Notes under the pieces: generated by a model | Seen by the model: the letters and a program-made list of their open reading frames with translations, nothing else | Database searches by the model: none | What the model was told of the DNA's origin: nothing | Shown: positions 63,663 through 64,000 of the stretch, piece after piece | How the letters are laid out: every line of letters begins with the position of its first letter | How positions within the stretch are numbered: the first letter of the stretch is position 1 | NCBI GenBank assembly: GCA_026874595.1 | Contig: CM049318.1 | Location: forward strand, 5,101,741 to 5,165,740 | Origin: Sipunculus nudus | Taxonomy: Eukaryota; Annelida; Sipuncula; Golfingiida; Sipunculidae | Direction: 5' to 3' | DNA length: 64,000 nucleotides | Made by a program: the position numbers and the translations under genes

Positions 63663-63787
63663 CGTTAATGGTCTAGATATTGACGAGTGTAGTTCAAATC
63701 CCTGCGTTCACGGCAAGTGTACTGACCAGGTGAACGGCTTTCAATGTACCTGCGAGACTGGGTACACGGGACCACGCTGTGAGACAG
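12954..63787 (+). CDS. giant secreted lysozyme-like/vWA/poly-EGF protein, 73 exons, 3' incomplete
   Basis: Joined from 73 exons listed individually below; every junction is GT-AG (one exception, EGF9 donor) and keeps frame. Order: signal peptide (residues 1 to about 22), lysozyme-like motif region (about 45-193), vWA domain (about 200-385), two-cysteine module (387-489), then 65 EGF-like domains, one per exon. The exons total 9,094 coding nt, about 3,031 residues, and the last exon seen ends in a donor, so the gene continues. The signal peptide and disulfide-rich domains place it outside the cell, in matrix, mucus or haemolymph. vWA+EGF proteins are usually matrix or adhesion proteins; the specific role here is inference. 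The ATG has A at -3 and starts a hydrophobic leader. I do not recognise a named orthologue. Confidence 0.85.
13268..13312. repeat. (TA)n microsatellite in intron 1
   Basis: About 45 bp TA directly after the exon 1 donor. Confidence 0.95.
13450..13633. mobile_element. short Tigger-like MITE remnant
   Basis: TA-CAGTGAAACCTCGCC at the left and a decayed ...TTTCGAGGTTTAATTG at the right (reverse complement AAACCTCGAAA). Both ends share AAACCTCG in inverted orientation. Related in termini to the element at 51580. Confidence 0.5.
13824..13969 (+). CDS. exon 2: lysozyme-like region, middle
   Basis: Residues 98-145 plus two bases of Arg146. Acceptor TTTTACAG, donor GTTTGT. It contains [26 protein letters not shown] and IGAR. 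The helical, Trp-rich pattern (W..W.DL..PLY) continues the lysozyme-like region. The split codon AG|G (Arg146) joins cleanly to exon 3. The 3' end of the exon is the apparent seed of an intronic minisatellite. Confidence 0.75.
13942..14655 (+). repeat. minisatellite derived from the exon 2 end and its donor, interrupted
   Basis: Units of roughly 45-50 bp of the form CTCTCTACTGTTTGGTCGGGGCAG then TTTTTGTGACTTTCTCT. The left-most unit is the functional exon 2 end plus donor (ATCGGGGCAAG|GTTTGTGAC). A non-repeat insert occupies about 14062-14395. Confidence 0.8.
14062..14395. other. insert splitting the minisatellite, unidentified
   Basis: GC-richer, with repeated CGAGATCG/GATC motifs, unlike both flanks. 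Possibly a transposon fragment; no termini seen. Confidence 0.4.
15485..15627 (+). CDS. exon 3: lysozyme-like region, C-terminal part
   Basis: Completes Arg146 and encodes residues 147-193 ([15 protein letters not shown]...[23 protein letters not shown]). Acceptor ACAG|G, donor GTGAGT, ends with one base of Ser194. The segment is amphipathic helical with no cysteine. No better homology than being an extension of the preceding region was recognised. Confidence 0.72.
15979..16788. mobile_element. Tigger/pogo-like non-autonomous DNA transposon
   Basis: TA-CAGTAGAGCGCCGT at the left and ACGGCGCTCTACTG-TA at the right: at least 14 bases of perfect terminal inverted repeat plus TA target duplication, as in pogo/Tigger elements. 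Subterminal TTCGTTTTT repeats and an internal CACCGTGTTCCT duplication (about 16468 and 16640) are present. 810 bp, no transposase. Lies in intron 3. Confidence 0.85.
16790..18655. other. rest of intron 3, nothing recognised
   Basis: G-run at about 17399-17413, AT-rich elsewhere. Confidence 0.45.
18660..18698. repeat. (ATT)n microsatellite before exon 4
   Basis: ATT/TTA repeats immediately upstream of the exon 4 acceptor. Confidence 0.9.
18707..18938 (+). CDS. exon 4: vWA domain, first half
   Basis: Residues 194-270 plus two bases of Lys271. [12 protein letters not shown] is the beta-1 strand and MIDAS loop of a von Willebrand A domain; it continues with [28 protein letters not shown] and HTVINAIKK, matching the usual helix-1/beta-2 layout. 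The canonical D-x-S-x-S is D208-S-S210-R-K212, so the last serine is lysine. A single Cys195 precedes the domain. Acceptor AACAG, donor GTACGT. Confidence 0.85.
19264..19319. repeat. (TA)n microsatellite in intron 4
   Basis: About 55 bp TA; remainder of intron 4 is AT-rich and unremarkable. Confidence 0.95.
20168..20391 (+). CDS. exon 5: vWA domain, second half
   Basis: Residues 271-345 plus one base of Tyr346. [18 protein letters not shown] gives the MIDAS threonine region; [12 protein letters not shown] is the beta-4 strand, where the usual T-D-G is T-G-G (Gly315 in place of Asp). [10 protein letters not shown] is the beta-5 strand. The fold is clear but the metal site is incomplete. Acceptor TTTCAG, donor GTACGT. 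Confidence 0.85.
20887..20943. repeat. (TA)n microsatellite in intron 5
   Basis: About 57 bp TA. Confidence 0.95.
21306..21428 (+). CDS. exon 6: vWA domain C-terminal helix
   Basis: Residues 346-386 plus one base of Ala387. (Y)[13 protein letters not shown] is the last vWA helix, followed by [27 protein letters not shown]. Cys353-region and the TC near the end may form a pair closing the domain. Acceptor TTACAG, donor GTAATA. Confidence 0.82.
22018..22190. repeat. trinucleotide-rich AT tract in intron 6
   Basis: Irregular ATT, GTT and GCT repeats just upstream of exon 7. Confidence 0.7.
22227..22324 (+). CDS. exon 7: linker/two-cysteine module, part 1
   Basis: Residues 387-419, phase 0 at the 3' end. 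It includes [18 protein letters not shown]. The acceptor (ATTAAG) lacks a strong pyrimidine tract directly at the AG, but the upstream T-rich run, the clean split Ala codon and the open frame into exon 8 support it. No known domain was recognised. Confidence 0.65.
23615..23825 (+). CDS. exon 8: two-cysteine module, part 2
   Basis: Residues 420-489, ending in phase 1, which then holds for all later exons. Alternating hydrophobic strands ([38 protein letters not shown]) suggest a small beta sandwich. Cys429 may pair with Cys406 of exon 7. The family is not recognised. Acceptor TCTCAG, donor GTACAC. Confidence 0.75.
24619..24732 (+). CDS. EGF1 exon (basic type)
   Basis: One EGF domain, six Cys: [27 protein letters not shown]. 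114 nt, phase 1-1, acceptor TTTCAG, donor GTAAGT. First of the Lys/Arg-rich EGFs. Confidence 0.88.
25654..25791 (+). CDS. EGF2 exon with basic Lys/Asn linker
   Basis: 138 nt. Begins with GAGKNKNKM before [12 protein letters not shown] and [14 protein letters not shown]; the only EGF exon with such an N-terminal extension. Acceptor CTCCAG, donor GTAAGT. Confidence 0.87.
26229..26335 (+). pseudogene. dead EGF exon relic A
   Basis: Aligns by eye along a whole array-type EGF exon (AACCA.TGTCAGCCAGGTCCATG..., GGGTGGTCAAGAATG) but has lost several cysteine codons and its splice donor. Preceded by a CGGACGGGAATG segment also found before relics B and D, so exon and flank were duplicated together. 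Confidence 0.7.
26499..26621 (+). CDS. EGF3 exon (basic type)
   Basis: 123 nt. [33 protein letters not shown]. Acceptor GCTAG, donor GTAAGT, phase 1-1. It is followed by intron sequence that recurs after EGF4-6 and after the main array. Confidence 0.87.
26867..26986 (+). CDS. EGF4 exon (basic type)
   Basis: 120 nt. [33 protein letters not shown]. Acceptor TTCGCAG, donor GTAAGT. Lies only 245 bp after EGF3, as a tandem copy. Confidence 0.88.
27450..27560 (+). pseudogene. dead EGF exon relic B
   Basis: Same decay pattern as relic A: CAGGCAGGTCGATG, GCCGAAAACTG with an in-frame stop (AAATATAA region), GGTGGTCAAGGATG; no donor. Confidence 0.68.
27729..27848 (+). CDS. EGF5 exon (basic type)
   Basis: 120 nt. 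[33 protein letters not shown]. Acceptor TTTGCAG, donor GTAAGT. Confidence 0.88.
28131..28175 (+). pseudogene. dead EGF exon relic C (3' half only)
   Basis: ATAAGCGTAGGTTATGCTAG followed by ATGGTCAAGGATGTAC matches the 3' half of relics B and D; the 5' half is deleted. Confidence 0.6.
28338..28457 (+). CDS. EGF6 exon (basic type)
   Basis: 120 nt. [33 protein letters not shown]. Acceptor TTCGCAG, donor GTAAGG. The upstream intron (from about 28200) is nearly the same as that before EGF4. Confidence 0.87.
28920..29030 (+). pseudogene. dead EGF exon relic D
   Basis: AACCAAAGTCAGCCAGATCC, CGTTGCCGAAAGACTG, GGGTGGTCAAGGATG, no intact acceptor or donor. Full-length relic lying between EGF6 and the array. 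Confidence 0.68.
29197..29246 (+). pseudogene. truncated EGF exon with stop
   Basis: Good acceptor TTTGCAG, then in-frame [13 protein letters not shown] and a TGA at 29238; the rest of the exon is replaced by sequence leading into the next intron. Including it would end the protein, so it is presumably skipped. Confidence 0.72.
29339..29458 (+). CDS. EGF7 exon (array unit 1)
   Basis: [10 protein letters not shown] and GWHGRRC variant; donor GTAAGT. Confidence 0.88.
29624..29743 (+). CDS. EGF8 exon (array unit 2)
   Basis: [17 protein letters not shown]. Acceptor TTTCCAG instead of TTTGCAG; donor GTAAGT. Confidence 0.88.
29909..30028 (+). CDS. EGF9 exon (array unit 3), donor GT changed to AT
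   Basis: [10 protein letters not shown]; all six Cys are present. The exon end reads CGGCGTG|ATAAGT where other units read CGTG|GTAAGT, so the invariant GT is lost at 30029-30030. Skipping this exon would keep frame because it is phase 1-1. Confidence 0.6.
30126..30240 (+). repeat. partial EGF unit with orphan splice donor, 1 of 8
   Basis: Intron 3' sequence (GGTCCTTGTAAAATG) runs directly into the last bases of the EGF exon plus its donor (GTCGTG|GTAAGT), then a second intron copy. The acceptor and most of the exon are deleted. Equivalent partial units lie near 31688, 32948, 33637, 34328, 35017, 35708 and 36968; the one near 31688 has GAAAGT in place of GTAAGT. They account for the 401-406-bp steps. 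Confidence 0.85.
30315..30434 (+). CDS. EGF10 exon (array unit 4)
   Basis: [10 protein letters not shown] type; donor GTAAGT. Preceded by a 406-bp step containing a partial unit. Confidence 0.88.
30600..30719 (+). CDS. EGF11 exon (array unit 5)
   Basis: [10 protein letters not shown] type; donor GTAAGT. Confidence 0.88.
30885..31004 (+). CDS. EGF12 exon (array unit 6)
   Basis: CTNGGRC (Thr for Arg), [10 protein letters not shown]; donor GTAAGT. Confidence 0.88.
31170..31289 (+). CDS. EGF13 exon (array unit 7)
   Basis: First bases are TA rather than GG/GA, giving Val at the junction; [10 protein letters not shown]. Acceptor ATTTGCAG, donor GTAAGT. Confidence 0.87.
31455..31574 (+). CDS. EGF14 exon (array unit 8)
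   Basis: SQC for [13 protein letters not shown]. Donor GTTAGT, weaker than the array consensus GTAAGT. Confidence 0.85.
31860..31979 (+). CDS. EGF15 exon (array unit 9)
   Basis: [17 protein letters not shown]; donor GTAAGT. Follows a 405-bp step. Confidence 0.88.
32145..32264 (+). CDS. EGF16 exon (array unit 10)
   Basis: NHC for [20 protein letters not shown]. Donor GTAAGT. Confidence 0.88.
32430..32549 (+). CDS. EGF17 exon (array unit 11; 1,380-bp repeat copy 1, position 1)
   Basis: [15 protein letters not shown] instead of CNIRR. Donor GTAAGT. Confidence 0.88.
32715..32834 (+). CDS. EGF18 exon (copy 1, position 2)
   Basis: [15 protein letters not shown]; donor GTAAGT. Confidence 0.88.
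33121..33240 (+). CDS. EGF19 exon (copy 1, position 3)
   Basis: [15 protein letters not shown]; donor GTAAGT. Follows a 406-bp step with a partial unit. Confidence 0.88.
33406..33525 (+). CDS. EGF20 exon (copy 1, position 4)
   Basis: [10 protein letters not shown]; donor GTAAGT. Confidence 0.88.
33810..33929 (+). CDS. EGF21 exon (copy 2, position 1)
   Basis: Same sequence as EGF17 by eye (CRIRR variant); donor GTAAGT. Confidence 0.88.
34095..34214 (+). CDS. EGF22 exon (copy 2, position 2)
   Basis: Same sequence as EGF18 by eye; donor GTAAGT. Confidence 0.88.
34501..34620 (+). CDS. EGF23 exon (copy 2, position 3)
   Basis: Same sequence as EGF19 by eye; donor GTAAGT. Confidence 0.88.
34786..34905 (+). 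CDS. EGF24 exon (copy 2, position 4)
   Basis: Same sequence as EGF20 by eye; donor GTAAGT. Confidence 0.88.
35190..35309 (+). CDS. EGF25 exon (copy 3, position 1)
   Basis: Same sequence as EGF17 and EGF21 by eye; donor GTAAGT. Confidence 0.88.
35475..35594 (+). CDS. EGF26 exon (copy 3, position 2)
   Basis: Same sequence as EGF18 and EGF22 by eye; donor GTAAGT. Confidence 0.88.
35881..36000 (+). CDS. EGF27 exon (copy 3, position 3, diverging)
   Basis: Like EGF19/23 at the start but departs from about 35897; ends NIWR rather than NIRR. Donor GTAAGT. The 1,380-bp repeat stops here. Confidence 0.88.
36166..36285 (+). CDS. EGF28 exon (array unit 22)
   Basis: [20 protein letters not shown]. Acceptor TTTCCAG, donor GTAAGC. 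Confidence 0.88.
36451..36570 (+). CDS. EGF29 exon (array unit 23)
   Basis: CRNRGRC (Gly to Arg in the second loop), [14 protein letters not shown]. Donor GTAAGT. Confidence 0.87.
36735..36854 (+). CDS. EGF30 exon (array unit 24)
   Basis: [14 protein letters not shown]. Acceptor GCTTGCAG, donor GTAAGT. Confidence 0.88.
37136..37255 (+). CDS. EGF31 exon (array unit 25)
   Basis: [18 protein letters not shown]. The acceptor tract has lost four bases relative to other units (ATATCTTTGCAG). Donor GTAAGT. Confidence 0.86.
37420..37536 (+). CDS. EGF32 exon (array unit 26, 117 nt)
   Basis: [37 protein letters not shown]: intermediate between array units and EGF3-6. Acceptor TTTGTAG, donor GTAAGT. 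Last array member. Confidence 0.87.
37560..37690 (+). repeat. array right-boundary relic of EGF3-6-type exon end and intron
   Basis: GAAGATGCACTGTACGAAG then CGTAAGCG and about 100 bases of intron resemble what follows EGF3 and EGF4, not array introns. It marks where the 285-bp array meets the ancestral unit. Confidence 0.7.
37700..38400. other. intron between EGF32 and EGF33; G-tract, otherwise unremarkable
   Basis: Contains a T/G homopolymer run near 37700-37727 and AT-rich sequence. No coding or repeat signal recognised. Confidence 0.5.
38424..38534 (+). CDS. EGF33 exon (last basic-type EGF)
   Basis: 111 nt. [32 protein letters not shown]. Less basic than the array and transitional to later EGFs. 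Acceptor TTTGCAG, donor GTAAGT. Confidence 0.88.
39189..39311 (+). CDS. EGF34 exon
   Basis: 123 nt. [29 protein letters not shown]. Acceptor TTACAG, donor GTATTA. First EGF outside the basic family. Confidence 0.86.
39696..39806 (+). CDS. EGF35 exon, seven cysteines
   Basis: 111 nt. [20 protein letters not shown] then [12 protein letters not shown]. One extra Cys (SLC) between Cys3 and Cys4 makes seven. Acceptor TTTCAG, donor GTACTA. Confidence 0.86.
39807..41201. other. 1.4-kb intron, ATT microsatellite
   Basis: Holds an (ATT)n tract at about 39886-39918 and a T-run; the remainder is AT-rich with no recognisable element. Confidence 0.5.
41202..41315 (+). CDS. EGF36 exon
   Basis: 114 nt. 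[30 protein letters not shown]. Acceptor TTTTAG, donor GTGAGT. Confidence 0.88.
41387..41580. mobile_element. degenerate Tigger/pogo-like MITE fragments
   Basis: TACAGTAAAACATGAGAATA at about 41385 and TACAGTAAGACTTCCTGG at about 41530 resemble the terminal CAGTAAAACCCC of the element at 51580, with TA in front. Internal 'GTGGTCG' motifs are also shared. The ends are eroded, so limits are approximate. Confidence 0.4.
42193..42303 (+). CDS. EGF37 exon
   Basis: 111 nt. [28 protein letters not shown]. Acceptor TTTCAG, donor GTGATT. Confidence 0.88.
42817..42927 (+). CDS. EGF38 exon (hexamer 1, position a)
   Basis: 111 nt. [28 protein letters not shown]. Acceptor TTTCAG, donor GTGAGT. Confidence 0.88.
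43264..43377 (+). CDS. EGF39 exon (hexamer 1, position b)
   Basis: 114 nt. [29 protein letters not shown]: the GYTG turn is replaced by P-x-F-N-G. Donor GTGAGT. Confidence 0.88.
43979..44098 (+). CDS. EGF40 exon (hexamer 1, position c)
   Basis: 120 nt. [32 protein letters not shown]. Acceptor TTAACAG, donor GTATTC. Confidence 0.88.
44466..44579 (+). CDS. EGF41 exon (hexamer 1, position d)
   Basis: 114 nt. [29 protein letters not shown]. Acceptor TTTGCAG, donor GTAAGT. Confidence 0.88.
45157..45279 (+). CDS. EGF42 exon (hexamer 1, position e)
   Basis: 123 nt. [30 protein letters not shown]. Acceptor TTTCAG, donor GTGAGT. Confidence 0.87.
45641..45751 (+). CDS. EGF43 exon (hexamer 1, position f)
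   Basis: 111 nt. [28 protein letters not shown]. Acceptor ATTCAG, donor GTGAGG. Confidence 0.88.
46110..46220 (+). CDS. EGF44 exon (hexamer 2, position a)
   Basis: 111 nt. [28 protein letters not shown]. Acceptor TCTGCAG, donor GTAACA. Confidence 0.88.
46221..47187. other. 967-bp intron
   Basis: Slightly GC-richer stretch about 46260-46630, possibly a decayed repeat; no termini or coding signal found. Confidence 0.4.
47188..47301 (+). CDS. EGF45 exon (hexamer 2, position b)
   Basis: 114 nt. [29 protein letters not shown]. Acceptor CTTCAG, donor GTGAGT. Confidence 0.88.
47775..47891 (+). CDS. EGF46 exon (hexamer 2, position c)
   Basis: 117 nt. [31 protein letters not shown]. Acceptor TTTCAG, donor GTAAGT. 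Confidence 0.88.
47895..48480 (+). repeat. intronic minisatellite beginning at the EGF46 donor
   Basis: Three long units start with AGTTTCTAAATAACGTTTTA at 47895, 48102 and 48280 (steps of 207 and 178 bp). Each contains shorter subrepeats of about 28-30 bp (ACTGAAAACATTCGGAACTC and variants). The first unit overlaps the functional donor GTAAGT. Confidence 0.85.
48774..48965 (+). repeat. 96-bp tandem duplication
   Basis: TGCAAGTAATGTTCTGCTGA begins at 48774 and again at 48870; the two 96-bp copies look identical by eye. Confidence 0.88.
49163..49276 (+). CDS. EGF47 exon (hexamer 2, position d)
   Basis: 114 nt. [29 protein letters not shown]. Acceptor TTACAG, donor GTACGT. Confidence 0.88.
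49655..49771 (+). CDS. EGF48 exon (hexamer 2, position e)
   Basis: 117 nt. [31 protein letters not shown]. Acceptor CAACAG, donor GTGAGT. Confidence 0.88.
49988..50049. repeat. (TA)n microsatellite
   Basis: About 60 bp TA in the intron before EGF49. Confidence 0.95.
50275..50385 (+). CDS. EGF49 exon (hexamer 2, position f)
   Basis: 111 nt. [28 protein letters not shown]. Acceptor CTCCAG, donor GTGAGT. Confidence 0.88.
50798..50908 (+). CDS. EGF50 exon (hexamer 3, position a)
   Basis: 111 nt. [28 protein letters not shown]. Acceptor TTTCAG, donor GTGAGT. Confidence 0.88.
51433..51546 (+). CDS. EGF51 exon (hexamer 3, position b)
   Basis: 114 nt. [29 protein letters not shown]. Acceptor TTTTAG, donor GTAAGT. 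Confidence 0.88.
51580..52514. mobile_element. Tigger/pogo-like non-autonomous DNA transposon
   Basis: Starts TA-CAGTAAAACCCCGC and ends GGAGTTCACTG-TA; the reverse complement of the end (CAGTGAACTCCCGC...GAACACC) pairs with the start (CAGTAAAACCCCGC...GAACACC). TA target duplication and CAGT termini are features of pogo/Tigger elements. 935 bp, no transposase frame. Lies wholly inside the intron after EGF51. Confidence 0.75.
53176..53292 (+). CDS. EGF52 exon (hexamer 3, position c)
   Basis: 117 nt. [31 protein letters not shown]. Acceptor AAATAG, donor GTAAGT. Confidence 0.88.
53530..53643 (+). CDS. EGF53 exon (hexamer 3, position d)
   Basis: 114 nt. [29 protein letters not shown]. Acceptor TAACAG, donor GTAAGT. 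Confidence 0.88.
54346..54468 (+). CDS. EGF54 exon (hexamer 3, position e)
   Basis: 123 nt. [32 protein letters not shown]. Acceptor TTACAG, donor GTAATC. Confidence 0.88.
54798..54908 (+). CDS. EGF55 exon (hexamer 3, position f)
   Basis: 111 nt. [28 protein letters not shown]. Acceptor TTTCAG, donor GTAGGT. Confidence 0.88.
55100..56760. mobile_element. GC-rich foreign-looking block in the longest intron, unidentified
   Basis: Base composition is clearly GC-richer than flanking introns, with repeated GGCGATC/GATCGCC and GGTCGCCG motifs in both orientations (about 55257-55290, 56265-56290, 56400, 56455-56480, 56570). The reading frames are short and show no transposase motif. It sits in the 2.9-kb intron between EGF55 and EGF56. 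I infer an old transposon insertion; termini were not found. Confidence 0.4.
57824..57934 (+). CDS. EGF56 exon (hexamer 4, position a)
   Basis: 111 nt. [28 protein letters not shown]. Acceptor TTTCAG, donor GTGAGT. Confidence 0.88.
58441..58554 (+). CDS. EGF57 exon (hexamer 4, position b)
   Basis: 114 nt. [29 protein letters not shown]. Acceptor TTACAG, donor GTAAGT. Confidence 0.88.
58886..59002 (+). CDS. EGF58 exon (hexamer 4, position c)
   Basis: 117 nt. [31 protein letters not shown]. Acceptor TTGCAG, donor GTATGT. Confidence 0.88.
59395..59508 (+). CDS. EGF59 exon (hexamer 4, position d)
   Basis: 114 nt. [29 protein letters not shown]. Acceptor TTGCAG, donor GTGAGG. Confidence 0.88.
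60015..60131 (+). CDS. EGF60 exon (hexamer 4, position e)
   Basis: 117 nt. [32 protein letters not shown]. Acceptor CTTAAG (no C before AG), donor GTAAGT. Confidence 0.86.
60579..60689 (+). CDS. EGF61 exon (hexamer 4, position f)
   Basis: 111 nt. [28 protein letters not shown]. Acceptor GTACAG, donor GTAACA. Confidence 0.88.
61468..61581 (+). CDS. EGF62 exon (type b)
   Basis: 114 nt. [29 protein letters not shown]; matches hexamer position b. Acceptor TTTCAG, donor GTAAGT. Confidence 0.88.
62180..62390 (-). mobile_element. probable tRNA-derived SINE, minus strand
   Basis: Read on the minus strand, CAGGTTTGATCCCC (about 62291-62304) resembles a tRNA B box. It is followed by a CTCCGGGTTCTCCGGTTTCC core like that of invertebrate SINEs. 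The A box is unclear and no target duplication was identified. Confidence 0.4.
62425..62541 (+). CDS. EGF63 exon (type c)
   Basis: 117 nt. [31 protein letters not shown]; matches hexamer position c. Acceptor TTTTAG, donor GTAAGA. Confidence 0.88.
62857..62883. repeat. (GA)n microsatellite
   Basis: About 27 bp of GAGAGA in the intron before EGF64. Confidence 0.9.
62963..63073 (+). CDS. EGF64 exon
   Basis: 111 nt. [28 protein letters not shown]; type a or f. Acceptor TTTCAG, donor GTGAGA. Confidence 0.88.
63583..63659. repeat. (TA)n microsatellite just upstream of the EGF65 acceptor
   Basis: About 75 bp of TA, ending 17 bp before the AG of the next exon, where a pyrimidine tract would normally be. 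Confidence 0.95.
63677..63787 (+). CDS. EGF65 exon, calcium-binding type
   Basis: 111 nt. [34 protein letters not shown] is the cbEGF start consensus and is not seen in the other 64 domains. Acceptor GGTCTAG with an unusual TA-rich upstream tract; donor GTATTT. The gene continues beyond the window. Confidence 0.85.
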
Positions 63788-64000
63788 GTATTTAAATAAT
63801 TACCTTTCTCGTCACAATGAAATAAAGACACTTTACTGATTAAAATAATGCTAAATTTAACCAGCCTCACGTTACAGAACCACAAGTAATTAATGTCTTA
63901 AATGTGTTCAAGCGTGTCAAGAAACTCACTGTAAGTTAGAATTGCTGCATTTATTTTATATTTAAATTTACACTAACGCACAAGGTAATGTGGATGTAAT

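Overview
This is eukaryotic, animal genomic DNA: AT-rich, full of (TA)n microsatellites and DNA-transposon and LTR relics, with short coding exons bounded by GT-AG introns. The gene content (a secreted vWA/EGF protein built from dozens of phase 1-1 EGF exons) and the repeat types suggest a marine invertebrate, most likely a lophotrochozoan such as a mollusc. The species-level inference is weak because no ribosomal or mitochondrial marker is present.

Layout. Positions 1-12.9 kb contain no gene I can support. They hold microsatellites, two probable solo LTRs (1305-2038 and 6796-7606), a diverged repeat rich in AGGTCA-type half-sites (about 3170-3840), and one exon-like open segment ending in a strong splice donor (10709-10859). 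One very large gene on the + strand then runs from 12954 to past the window end. I reconstructed 73 exons from splice sites and reading phase (1,468 + 735 + 3,228 + 3,663 coding nt, about 3,031 residues so far). Exons 1-8 encode a signal peptide, a short domain with a lysozyme/lytic-transglycosylase-like motif, a von Willebrand A domain with a damaged metal site, and an unrecognised two-cysteine module. Exons 9-73 each encode exactly one EGF-like domain, called EGF1-EGF65 here, and all are phase 1-1.

The EGF part has three zones. EGF1-6 (24.6-28.5 kb) are basic EGFs in roughly 0.4-1 kb repeats, interspersed with dead EGF exons. EGF7-32 (29.3-37.5 kb) form a tandem array of near-identical 285-bp exon+intron units encoding hyperbasic EGFs (about 14 Lys/Arg and no Asp/Glu in 40 residues). 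Inside it lies a 1,380-bp four-exon higher-order repeat whose first two copies differ at one base by eye. EGF33-65 (38.4-63.8 kb) are diverged, ordinary EGFs with introns of 0.2-2.9 kb. Exon lengths and local motifs of EGF38-61 repeat every six exons, so this zone looks like an ancient six-exon amplification.

The product is predicted to be secreted: an enzyme-like or binding N-terminus, a vWA fold, a strongly cationic EGF block, and a long EGF stalk that switches to a calcium-binding EGF (EGF65, DIDEC) at the right edge. The 3' end of the gene is outside the window. Introns contain two TA-flanked Tigger/pogo-like non-autonomous elements (15979-16788, 51580-52514), a probable SINE, two minisatellites that begin at or across splice donors, and a GC-rich foreign-looking block (about 55100-56760). 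Introns longer than 300 bases that are not listed separately hold nothing I recognise beyond AT-rich sequence.
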